In this document: in pieces, positions 10,681-20,684 of the stretch
Numbering within the stretch: position 1 is the stretch's first letter
How the letters are laid out: each line of letters opens with the position of its first letter
Assembly: GCA_017311185.1 (NCBI GenBank)
Contig: JAESUZ010002554.1
Span: forward strand, 744,001-808,000
Origin: Proteles cristata cristata
Lineage: Eukaryota; Chordata; Mammalia; Carnivora; Hyaenidae
Direction of reading: 5' to 3'
Length of the DNA stretch: 64,000 bases
Position numbers and translations under genes: made by a program
The notes under the pieces: generated by a model
Seen by the model: only the letters and a program-made list of their open reading frames with translations
What the model was told of the DNA's origin: nothing
Database searches by the model: none

Positions 10681-10856
10681 GGAAAAGTTGATTCTTTGAG
10701 TCACTGTCCCAGAAGGGAGGTAGTTTTCACTACTAGTTCAACCAACTACTACCTGCTGGCTAACACCAATCCTTAACAAATGGTCCTGGCTTTTCTCTTT
10801 ACTAGCTATATAGGCTTGAGAAAGTCAGCTTTGAATTTCAGATTAGCAACAAATAA

Positions 10857-11820
10857 TTTTAAACCCTCAGTTTGTTCTCTGTCTTTAAGAGTCTCTTATG
10901 TTTTGCCTCTCCCTGTGTTTTTATCTTATTTTTGTTTTCCTCCCCCTACGTTCATCTGTTTTTTTCTTAAGTTCCACATATGAGTGAAATTTTATATTTT
11001 GTCTTTCTCTGACTTATTTCACTTAGCATACTCTATCTAGTTCCAACCACATTGTTGCAAGTGGCAAAATTTCATTCTTTTCGATCACAACTTACATATA
11101 TATACCATATGTATGATATATACCACATCTTCTTTATCCATTCATCAGTCAGTAGACCTTTGGGTGCTTTCGATAATTTGACTATTGTTGATAGTACTAC
11201 TATAAACACTGCAGTGCATGTGCCCCTTCAAGTCAGCATTTTTATATCCTTGGATAAATACCTAGTAATGTACTTACTGGGTCACAGAGAGTGGTGTTTT
11301 TTATTTTTTGAGGAACCTCCATACTGTTTTCCATAGTGACGCACCGGTTCTCATTCCCACCAACAGTGCAAAAGGGTTCCTCTTTCTCCACATCCTTGCC
11401 AACATCTGTTTTTTCCTGAGTTCTTCATTTTAGCCATTCTGACAGGTGTGAGGTGGTATCTCATTGTGGTTATATTTTGTATTTCCCTAATGATGCGTGA
11501 TATTGAGCATCTTTTCATATGTCTGTTAGGCATCTGGATGTCTTCTTTGAAAAAGTATCTATTCATGTCTTCTGCCCATTTCTTCACTGGATTATTTGTT
11601 TCTTGGGTGTTGAGTTTGATAAGTTCTTTATAGATTTTGGATACTAACCCTTTACCCAAAATGTTATTTGCAGATATCTTCTCCCATTCCACCAATTGCC
11701 TTTTAGTTTTGTTGATTGTTTTCTTTGCTGTGCAGGAGATTTTTATCTTGATGAGGTCCCAATAGTTTCTGTTTGCTTTTGTTTACCATGCCTTCAGATT
11801 CATATCTAGTAAGAAGTTGC
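10857..11820 (-). mobile_element. Antisense L1: ORF2 C-terminus and 3' UTR
   Basis: Reverse complement of an L1 3' half. The - strand frame at 11351-11695 encodes the C-terminal part of L1 ORF2p. Recognisable segments are [41 protein letters not shown] and GTLLHCWWE, which are typical of the region after the reverse transcriptase domain. Stops at both ends and frame breaks show that it is dead. Bases 10857-11340 are the 3' UTR (+ strand ctcagtttgttctctgtctt, gaggaacctccatactgttt). The very 3' end and tail are missing or decayed and no TSD was found. It is likely carnivore-age L1, older than the 9440-10105 copy. Confidence 0.92.
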
Positions 11821-12204
11821 TGCAACATCCTATGTTTTAACTTGTTAAATCTGACAATCCTACTTAAAATGGTTATGATCAGTCATTGCCTAACAGACTC
11901 AGATGTTTTCACACTTTCCAATCGCACATTGGAGTTTGAGACAGTAAGTGAAGTCAGATTTTGGAAGTATGGGCCCCCAGACTGAATGTGATGCCAAGTG
12001 AACATTCATAATGAAGGGTAACATACTGAGTCCAGCCTCATACTCTATTTTCTCTTACTCCCTAGCATGTATCCTGTGTTTCTGTTAAAATGTAAAACTT
12101 AATTGATTCTCTAATACTAAACTTTCGTCTATCACTCAAGTTTTAAATTTTTTCTGTAGCACCCTGTACTGTCATCTTCTAGTCATCAAATACCTTCTAT
12201 AACC

Positions 12205-12565
12205 TATTAGAAATTCCTGATTGCTCACCTTTCCCATGGCATTGAGCTGTGAGACCAAGGGCATGGTTTTTACAGTGGAATGTTACCAGAAGTGAAGTAT
12301 TTTATTTCTGGGCCAAGATGGTCAAGATGCAAGTGTGCCTTTTTCCCACCCTGTCCCCTTTTGCCATGTAGATGAGCATAAAGATTTTGGAAGCCAAGTG
12401 TTGTAGATGAAGGAACCACATGATGGAAGGGTTTCTGTATCTCACTTTTGAGGAAAGAGGCCTTATGATTAGAAACTTGTAAGAATTGAACTTCTATTGT
12501 TTTGCATTGTATTTTATGTTTAGTGTTATCTTAAACAATACAGCTCATAATGAATTGTTCCCTGT
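12205..12565 (+). mobile_element. MLT1-like LTR, degenerate
   Basis: The order tttctgggccaagatggtca, gaaggaaccacatgatggaa gggtttctgtatctcac, gaggaaagaggccttatgat and cttctattgttttgcattgt is that of a MaLR MLT1 LTR. Its poly(A)-region analogue is strongly mutated. The call rests on block order only. Confidence 0.5.
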
Positions 12566-12699
12566 TCTATGAAGTTTTTATCCATGAATTAGGTAAGATC
12601 ATCATCAGAAACTAAATAAAAACATAGATGTCACAGACTTTGAACTTGAAGAATTCACTTTCTGGTTGGAAAAATAAGCATGCAAAAATAATATAGGGT

Positions 12700-12870
12700 A
12701 AGATTTATTGAAATATACATGTCATATACTATGATAGCCACCTTGTTGATATTATTTCATTTAATCTGTTAGATATTATCACTGTCAATGTTGTTGTTAT
12801 TATTATTATCATTCTACTGACAAGGAAACATATAATAAGAAGTAAATTTCTTAACATCTTTGAGCCAAAC
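12700..12870 (-). mobile_element. MIR, antisense, degenerate
   Basis: The + strand has catatactatgatagccacc, ttatttcatttaatctgtta, then ttattatcattctactgaca aggaaacata. It follows the reverse-complement MIR core with a (TTG/TTA)n expansion. Confidence 0.6.
12790..12812 (+). repeat. (TTG)n(TTA)n
   Basis: tgttgttgttattattatta run inside the MIR remnant. Confidence 0.75.
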
Positions 12871-12879
12871 ATTCTAAAA

Positions 12880-13640
12880 TAATGAAAAATGTCACTGAAG
12901 TTCAGACAATTAAGTGTGGAAATCAGGTTTAAACTTCATGCAATCTGACTATGGAGACTAAGTGCTAAATCAATACTGACATGCAGCATAATAAATGTTA
13001 TTGAATAGTAAAGTCTGAACACAAAGGACTGGTGAGTTTTATTGGGGCATGGATATCCAGAAGGATTTCTTGGAAGAGATTCTTCAGCTGATTCTGAAAG
13101 AATGAGCATTGCAGAATCATAAAGGCATATATATATATATATATATATAGCTAAGGAGTTTGTATCCACCCAATATGGCAAGGAAGAGCTGAAAAGAAGA
13201 GTGATAGGGTGAGCCTCACATTTTACAGAAATACCCAAACCCATAGGATTCAGAAAATCCTGATGTCAAACAACTGGCTTTCAGGGCACTGAAGGAAGTG
13301 AATTCCTTGATGTCGACTTTTCTGGAAGGAACCTACATGTCCTGAACTCTTTGTGCTTTTTTTGTTGTTGTTGCTTCCTTTCTGATGTTGGCTCTCCAAG
13401 AAAACATTCCAAAATGTCACCATGTTGATAGCCAAATCAGACCTATGATGAGAACAGCATGCTATATTAGTACTAGAAAAACAAGGTTGTAAACTCTGCT
13501 TCAAAGACTTCATGTTGCCCTTGGCTCTAGCTGGAGAAAAGGCTTGAAGCAGGCATAGGAACTACACAAGTACAAATGTTGCTGCAAATAGAACAGTGAT
13601 TGGGTAGCACAGTTAGATCTGAAATAAACATCAAGATCAG
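12880..13640. other. No recognised gene
   Basis: Apart from the (AT)n run, no repeat family or RNA motif is recognised. The - strand frames at 12936-13244 and 13250-13513 have no recognisable domain, and the first runs through the (AT)n repeat (IYIYIYI). Confidence 0.5.
13126..13150 (+). repeat. (AT)n microsatellite
   Basis: About twelve AT units, perfect. Confidence 0.95.
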
Positions 13641-13644
13641 TTCC

Positions 13645-13702
13645 CATGAGAGTATCTGACACATAGTTGGCACTCAACAAATATACATAGAGTGAATTAA
13701 GA
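13645..13702 (+). mobile_element. L2 3'-terminal fragment
   Basis: gagtatctgacacatagttg gcactcaacaaatatacata follows the L2 end (cagtgcctggcacatagtag gcactcaataaatat). Confidence 0.6.
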
Positions 13703-13704
13703 CT

Positions 13705-16100
13705 AAGAGAGATTTTCTCCTCATACCTGTACTGGTACCAACGGATATGGATTGCTCAGTACATTCTCCTTAACTGTGTGTTTTAAGTTGAGGGGAATTA
13801 GGCATATAGCCATAAAGCAAGGAAGGACTTTTATCAATAAAAATTTGCTTATCCAAAATTAGCCTTCCAACTGTCTCATCCACTAAACATGAAATTGAAA
13901 ATAAAACCTAAAGGGTCTCCACTAGGCCAAGGCTAACAACTTAGCCTTGTTACAACATTTTTATTTGGCCAAAGTTACAAAGATTACCTGAGTAGGTTGG
14001 ATGTAGAACACGGTAGTAATATAATAAAACCAGAAATCACAGTTTGTTCACTGTATGGGTTATGTGATTTTTCTGTGTTTGGCACACTTTGGGCATTCAA
14101 TAAATGCTAATTTTCTTACCAAATAATAAAGGAGAAAGAACTATGTAGTATTCAGATTAGACCACCAATTTAATAAACTTGACTATGCAGTTTCTCCATA
14201 GCAGACAATTAGGGATAAAAAGAACGAAGAAACATTGTGTTTTAGATGACACTGATGTTAGGCAGGTACTTGAGTGTGACAATAAGCAAGTTTGCTTGGC
14301 CTTTCCAAGTCCTTCTTCCTCTAGAAAAATTTGCCTGTATCATAATTAGATTAGCTGTAATAAGTAGAGACTTAATAAATGCTTGTCAGATAGGGGGTAC
14401 TTAGTGTGAGGGCACTGATCCTTAAGGACAAGGCTGATAATATTCGAGGGCTCACTAATTATAGATGACATGGGTTATTCGTGGCAAGCACCCATTCTGT
14501 TGTTTAGTTCCATTATGTACTATAGCTAAATATTTTGCCTCTTACCTCTGCCTAAACAAATCATTGCAATAAATCAACACATTTAATTATGATCTCAGGT
14601 AATCAAGGAAAGTGTAGAGTTACATCCTGAATGTTCTAAGAAGTAGGTAATACTATTAAAAAAAACCATCATGATCTTCTCAGAATAAAATTTTTTTCTG
14701 CAGATCAAGTGGTTAGTCATGATTTATGTGGACAATTCACTAGAATACTGAAATCCCTGATGAGGCTAGATCAATGAAATGTTCTGGTAGTAGCTATGCC
14801 TCATTTACTTTTAGAGAAATTTGTTCACAAGAAGGGCATGGGTTCAGATAAAATGAAGCCTTGTAAACAGGAGTGTTTTGTTGAGATGAGCTAAGCATTG
14901 ACATGCCAAGGCAAGGGCTCGTGAAAACAGGACTGGGGTACGGCCTTCACACAGTAGTTTTGCCTAAAGAGCAATGTCAGCTGGGTCTTATGTAACAGAG
15001 GGCCTCTTTAACTCCAGCAGGAAACCCTATGTCCAGACGACACCCTCCTCCCAGACACTGCCAGGTAACAGCCTGACTGCCTCCTTTCTTCTCCCTTCGT
15101 TATGAAAGAGAGACCCAGAGCAGATTTTTCCCTCACAGCCTGAATTCATTAGAGTTTTTTTTTTTTTCTCTTCCAACCATGCTGTGGAGGTTGAATTGCC
15201 CTCATTCATAAGTTGACTCCAGACCAAGAGAAAGAGACAGCAAGCTCCAGCTATTGCACCTAATAAAATGTGTCCACTGGAAATCACGAGCGAACATTGG
15301 ATGAAAGATCCTACATAACAAAGGTCCTCAGAAACTCACACTGGAATACCACCACTTTTTACAGATTTGGGGGGTATAAAGATGATTTGAGCTTAGTATT
15401 AAAAAAAAAAACCTCTTTAACCTTGATCATTGTTTTATTCCTTGTTCCAGATAACTCTCAAGGGGTTTCTTTCCCCCCAGACAAAACACTTGCTCATTAA
15501 GGAAGAAAGTGAATTGGACTGAAAGGGAGATCAGAGACAATGGATTGAAAATCAGACTGGTTTCAGTCAGAGCCCCTGCTCCCATCTCTGAACATTCTCT
15601 TCCCAGGACTGCTCACTAGCACTGTTCATAATTATCTGCTGTCATGATGCTATTGCTTTTGGCAATAAACACTTAGCACATTGCTACTGGTTTTTGCCAA
15701 GACAGCATGCCCCACTCAGATTTATGATCTAAAAGATGCAAGACTAGCTTTCACACCATAGTTCATTCCATAAAAGAAAGTGGTTATATAAAAGGTCACC
15801 TCTCTTGCTGTGTCTCTCCCCACTTTCCCCCAGATCCAAGACAAGTTGCAGAACATACAACTGGAAATGGGAAGGCTTTACATGGCAAAAAGAGCAGAAG
15901 CTTAATGGCATATGAGTTTGAAATTTGATTCGAGGTCCATTTCTCCTCTCAGAATATAGTTTCGTTTGTTCTTCAAAAAGTAAATAAGATCAAAGGCAAA
16001 ATCATCAATAAAATAGAAATTTCCCATTAACCCCTGATAGTCCATCCTCTGCTTGTGTCTTATAGCACCTCTATTCATCCCTTCCCGAGTATCCATCTTA
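13705..16100. other. No recognised gene
   Basis: Short MIR/L2-like ends are present at about 14075-14112 (ggcacactttgggcattcaa taaatgc) and 14365-14395 (gacttaataaatgcttgtc). A T12 run occurs near 15155. The 15027-15287 (-) and 15270-15500 (+) frames show no domain. Nothing else is recognised. Confidence 0.45.
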
Positions 16101-16106
16101 TTCAAG

Positions 16107-16310
16107 TCAATAAGGCAGGGAATACAGTAGGCTTTTATGATCAGATGTACCTGGGTTCAAATCCACTAAAACTCTGAGTCTCAGTCTCTCTATTTTTAGA
16201 TAAGTTACTATCTGGTATGAAAACATCTTTTCTTGGCTAGTGTGAGAATTAAATATAAATCTAACCTAAAGTGTCTGCACTTTGGGTGCAAGATTGATGC
16301 TTACAAAAAT
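16107..16310 (+). mobile_element. MIR, sense, degenerate
   Basis: Order atgtacctgggttcaaatcc, ctgagtctcagtctctctat, gtgtgagaattaaatataaa follows the MIR core (cctgggttcgaatccc, cctcagtttcctcatctgt, gtgaggattaaatgag). Confidence 0.6.
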
Positions 16311-16624
16311 TGCTAGCTTCCTTTTTTTCCTTCCCTTTTATCTTTTTATAGCCCATCACACTTTCTCTGTAAGCCTGTGTATCCCTTGATAGGCCATTTT
16401 CTTTTGTCCTGACCTATGCAAAAATGCTATGGGCATCATGCCTTCCCATTCCCAATTTACCTGTTTCCTTTCCCAGGTGCCCAGAACATTGCTCTTGCCT
16501 TTTGTTGGCCTGATAACATAACTATAGCTAGAGAAAACTGGATGCAGTTGGTCAATGTGTTACTTCTTTCTGGTGACATCCTTGTTTTAGTAAAAATGGA
16601 GATATAGCTTAACTCAAAGTCCTG

Positions 16625-17520
16625 AGGTCCTCAAATAATTTAACTTGGCAAACATTTACTGAATGCTCACTAATGCGAAGCGCTGATGTGGATGTAGGGA
16701 ATAATGAAGAAAAAAAGACTGTTACAGAATTTGTAGTCTGGTGTGTAAGACACACACAGAAATAATTACTAAAATGTTAGATTCCAACAAGTATTAAAAC
16801 AGAATTTGAACCAAGAGTCATAGGAGTATGTGAGAGAAGGAGATGAATTCCATCTGGAGAAATATAGGAGCTTTTCTTGCAGAAGGCATACCTGGGCTGA
16901 ATCTGCAGACGGGTTTGAAGAAAGGAATGAGTAGCTTGAGTAAAGGGCCAGCCGCTAAAGAATTAACAGTGCTTTTGGAGAATAGCAAGTAAAATATGGT
17001 GGTTGTAATATAAGTTTCAGGTTGGGAATGTACAAGGTATTTGGAAAATAAGATTATAAACAAAGTTGAATATAAATACTTGAGGGCTATGCTTGGCAGC
17101 TTGAGAGGTCTGAATTTTTGCCTTGCAGTAGAAATCTATTGTAGATACTAATGCAAGAAGGGTCATAATTATCTCTATATATTAGAGAGACCATTCTGGC
17201 AATAGATTTGTATTGGAATCAGAAAGGAGCTGGTAGCAGGCTGACTAGTTAGAAAATAGTTACTCTAACTCAGGTCCACGGTCATACAGCAATAGCAGTC
17301 AGAGGGTAATGAAGTGACAGAAGGAAGGAACAGATGGCAGGGGCATTTAGAAGCAGAGACAACAGGGCTTGGCTTCTTCACAAAGTGCAGAGAGTTCCAG
17401 AGAAGGAAAAGTTGAAGATTAATCTCAGCTATTTATCCTGGAAGACTGGAAGCATGGCAATGCCATCAGTGAAATGGGCAAATGATGAGTCTGGTTTGGA
17501 GTTTCTAATAGGACAAATAG
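16625..17520 (-). mobile_element. Long antisense L2
   Basis: The + strand starts with an aacatttactgaatgctcac block. It continues with gggctgaatctgcagacggg tttgaagaaagg, gagagaccattctggcaata gatt, gcaggctgactagttagaaa and gacagaaggaaggaacagat. This is the reverse complement of the L2 3' kilobase in correct order. L2 is an ancient CR1-clade LINE, inactive in placental mammals. No reading frame survives. Confidence 0.7.
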
Positions 17521-17529
17521 AGTACAGGC

Positions 17530-17665
17530 AGATCTTTCCTGATCTTGGGTAGCTTACAGCTCACTGGATCACAGTTTTCCTCATCTGTAAAATAGGCATT
17601 CATCACTCATGTTGTGATTATATCACTGGGTTGCTGTGAAAATCAGGCAAGGTCACGAGTATAGC
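17530..17665 (+). mobile_element. MIR 3' half, sense
   Basis: gttttcctcatctgtaaaat aggcattcat, then gggttgctgtgaaaatcagg, follows MIR sense order. Confidence 0.7.
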
Positions 17666-17669
17666 TATA

Positions 17670-18475
17670 TTTTTTAAACTGTCAAATCCATTCCCAAGTG
17701 AGGGATCAATCAAACCATTCAAATCCCCTATTCTGCCGCCAGAGGCAACTCTATGTAAGTCAGCATGGGGCTTGCCGCACATAAAACAATACCTTGACCT
17801 ATAAGGAGAGGGGCTGTTTAGTAAAGAATCTCAAGAAAATGTTCTCTAAATATCATATTTTTTATCTGACCTAGCAGTCTCTGACTTGTTACTGCCAGTG
17901 TTCTGGATTGAATCAACTCCATTTAGAGATTTGACCGAAAAGGTTTTTTTTCAAAATGGAAATGGAGAACAAAAGAATGAATTGTTATGGAAAACTGAAA
18001 GGTCTCCATTTCCTGCAGTTGGTTCGTATTTTTTACTTCAGCCTTCATTGAGCAGCTTACGGTATGAATGAGGCCAGGTACCAACAGGGGTCTAGAATGT
18101 GAAAAAGAATTAAATCTAGCAACAAAAATGCTACAAAACCTTCTTTACCAATACCTTCTCTATCAAACTGGCAAGGAGATTCTATATGTCTACACATCTA
18201 AGCATCACCTATATGGCAATGGGCTGTTGTGATTGGAATCTCTTCATGGGTTCCTAGGAACCCTGAGATTGGTAAGAGAATCACAGAGAGATCCTTCTGA
18301 AAGTATGTGATTTTGGCACCTGCTTTCTGCTGGATGGAAGCAGTGAAAGCTGCTGAGAGAGAAGGGGGCATGTGAAGAGATGCCACCTCATTAGACATCT
18401 GGTTATTGTACAGAGACTATTTATTTGTCTAAAGTCTAATTACAATATTATATATATGACACTTTCTTTGCCTGG
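17670..18475. other. No recognised feature
   Basis: No repeat family recognised. Frames at 17886-18071 (+) and 18198-18398 (-) have no domain. Confidence 0.5.
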
Positions 18476-18483
18476 TATATATG

Positions 18484-18511
18484 TATGGATGGATAGATAG
18501 ATGGATGGATT
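18484..18511 (+). repeat. (GATG/GATA)n microsatellite
   Basis: atggatggatagatagatgg atggatt, imperfect tetranucleotide repeat. Confidence 0.85.
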
Positions 18512-18572
18512 AAGTTCATTTATTTGTTTATTTATACCCAGCCTTTGGTCTAGAAGAAATTAAGGAAGCTTT

Positions 18573-18834
18573 AAAAATTAGTATTAAGGGGTGCCTGGGT
18601 GGCTCAGTCGGCTGTGTCTGACTTCAGCTCAGGTCATGATCTCATGGTTCGTGGGTTCTGGCCCCATATCGGGCTCTGTGCTGACAGCTCAGAGCCTGGA
18701 GCCTGCTTCAGATTCTGTGTCTTCCTCTCTCTTTGCCCCTTCCCCTGCTCATGCTCTTGTCTTTGTGTCTCAAAAAATAAATAAATGTTAAAAAAAATTT
18801 TTTTAACTAAATAAATAAAAATTAGTACTAAGGG
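18573..18834 (+). mobile_element. Feliform CAN-SINE with 18-bp TSD
   Basis: Direct repeat aaaaattagtattaaggg at 18573-18590 recurs at 18817-18834 with one change (t to c). The SINE body is 18591-18816. It has a 5' head (gtgcctgggtggctcagtcg), gctctgtgctgacagctcag body and a long interrupted A/T tail. Small open frames inside on both strands are SINE sequence. Confidence 0.95.
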
Positions 18835-18871
18835 TAAGTTCAATAGGTCAGAAAATTGGAACAAAAGGAAA

Positions 18872-19476
18872 ATGTTGTGTACTTAATGTTTGTGTCCACC
18901 GAAAATGCATATGTTGAAAGCTAACCCCCAACATGGTGGTATCTGGAGATAGCACCTTTGAGAGGTGACTGGGTCCTGAAGGTGGAGCCTTCATGAAAAT
19001 GACACTACTGCCATTAGAAAAGCAAGCACTAATCTGGCTCGCTGTCTTTCTGCCAGGTTAAAATGCAGGGAGAAATTGGCAATCTGTATCCTGAAAGAGG
19101 GTTTTCCCCCAAACCTGACTTTGCTGGCACCCTGATCGCAGACTTCCAACCTCCAGAACTGTAAGCAATAAATTTATGTTGTTAATAAGCCACTCAGACT
19201 CGTTGTCTTTTTTAACTTTTTAAAAAAGTTTATTTTTATTTATTTATTTAGAGAGAGAGAGAGAGACAGAGCAAGTGAGGGGGGGTTAGAGAGAAAGGGA
19301 GACAGAATCCCAACCAGGCTCAGTACTGTCAGCACAGAGCTTGATGTAGGGCTAGAACTCACAAATATTGAAATCATGACCTGAGCTAAAATCAAGAGTC
19401 ACACACTTAACTGAGTGAGCCACTCAGGCTCCCCACATCTGGTAATTTGTTTTAGCAGCCTAAGCTAAGACAATGA
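18872..19476 (+). mobile_element. MLT1A-type LTR split by a SINE
   Basis: Bases 18872-19208 and 19437-19476 follow MLT1A: aatgtttgtgtccaccgaaa, gcatatgttgaaagctaacc, gcacctttgagaggtgactg, cagacttccaacctccagaa ctgtaagcaataaattt, taagccactcagactcgttg, ttgttttagcagcc. The LTR's AATAAA poly(A) signal is intact at about 19167. The break is filled by an antisense SINE. Confidence 0.85.
19209..19436 (-). mobile_element. Feliform CAN-SINE, antisense
   Basis: The + strand reads tttatttttatttatttatt, (GA)n, ctcagtactgtcagcacaga gcttgatgtagggc, gactgagtgagccactcagg-like end. It is the full reverse complement of the SINE, inserted in the MLT1A LTR. A clear TSD could not be assigned. Confidence 0.92.
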
Positions 19477-20184
19477 GAGAAAACAAATAACAAATCTGGG
19501 GATAGTACAAAAAACCCCAAACCATACATTATTCTAAGAGGTGCCACCTGGCTTTAGATTTTTTGGTAGCCAAAGTAAAGACGAATGCATGCTCAATCTC
19601 CATGCATATTAGGAGGCACACAACTATTTCTGGTAGGATTCAACCCAAGTTTCTGCTATAGATCCTCATAAAAACACCTTGAGATACAGTGGACATCTTC
19701 ATTATAAATATTACAGAAAGTCTCATCCAATTGTCTTTATGATAATTTTTCTCAATGAATGAAAATCAGTGTCCTAACACTGAGGTACCACATTTTGGTA
19801 TGTATAAAGATCACTTTTCAGACAGTTGACAAAATTGGGAATTCATAATACAGATAAAAAGTACTGTATCAAAGTTAAATTTACTGAAGTTGATAATGAA
19901 TTGGTGATTATGTAAGATAATATCTTCTTCTTGTGAAATATACATTGAAGTACTTAGGAGTAAAGGGACATGATACATACAACCTTGGTTATCTGGGAGC
20001 ACAGGGAACACAGGTGATAATGCAAATGGGGCAAAATGTTTACAGTAGGTGAATTTGGGAGTCAGGGTATTTGGATGTTCAATGTGTTATACTTGCAACA
20101 TTTCAACAAATTTGAATTTATTTTCAAACAAAACATATTTTTAAAGTGATTAATTTTTATTAGAATTCAAATGGAAATCTCATT

Positions 20185-20438
20185 TAAAAGTGTATGGGGG
20201 GGGGGGGCGCCTGGGTGGCTTAGTCGGTTAAGCGTCCGACTTTCGCTTAGGTCATGATCTCGCGGTTCGTGGGTTCGAGCCCCGCGTCAGGCTCTGTGCT
20301 GACTGCCAGCTCAGAGCCCGGAGCCTGTTTCAGTCTGTGACTCCCTCTCTCTCTGACCCTCCCATGCTCACGCTGTCTCTCTCTCTGTCTCCTAGAAATA
20401 AATAAAACATAAAAAAATAAATAAATAAATAAATAAAA
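20185..20438 (+). mobile_element. Young CAN-SINE, variant subfamily
   Basis: The body at 20197-20438 carries the variant set ggcttagtcgg, ctttcgcttagg, gactgccagctcag, tttcagtctgtgactcc and tcctagaaataaataaa. Many CpGs are intact (gttcgagccccgcg), which points to a recent insertion. The tail has (AAAT)n units. The TSD is taaaagtgtatg at 20185-20196, repeated near 20439. A G12 run sits at the 5' junction. Confidence 0.95.
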
Positions 20439-20684
20439 TTAAAGTGTATGAGGGGGGCCTGGGTGGCTCAGTCAGTTAAGCGTCTGACTTCGGCTCAGGT
20501 CATGATCTCACGATTTATGAGTTTGAGCCTTGTGTCAGGCTGTGTGCTGACAGCTCAGAGCCTGGAGCCTGCTTCAGATTCTGTGTCTCCCCTTCTATCT
20601 GGTTCTACCCTTCTCATGCTCAGTCTCTCTTTCTTTCTCAGTAATAAATAGATGCTTAAAAATTTTTTTAAATAAAAGTATGAA
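20439..20684 (+). mobile_element. CAN-SINE, tandem to the previous copy
   Basis: The body at 20452-20672 is of the ordinary form (cttcggctcaggtc, gctgacagctcagagcc). It is flanked by aaagtgtatga at 20441-20451 and aaaagtatga at 20674-20683. Two SINEs therefore share one target. Confidence 0.95.

Noticed and set aside
11351..11695. 114-codon frame with clear protein similarity
   Set aside because: It is the C-terminal part of L1 ORF2p in a dead, truncated element, so it is annotated as part of the L1, not as a gene.
20206..20290. tRNA-like head with A and B boxes as a tRNA gene
   Set aside because: It is the tRNA-Lys-derived head of a CAN-SINE; the body, tail and TSD prove a SINE, and no cloverleaf with intact acceptor stem was seen.
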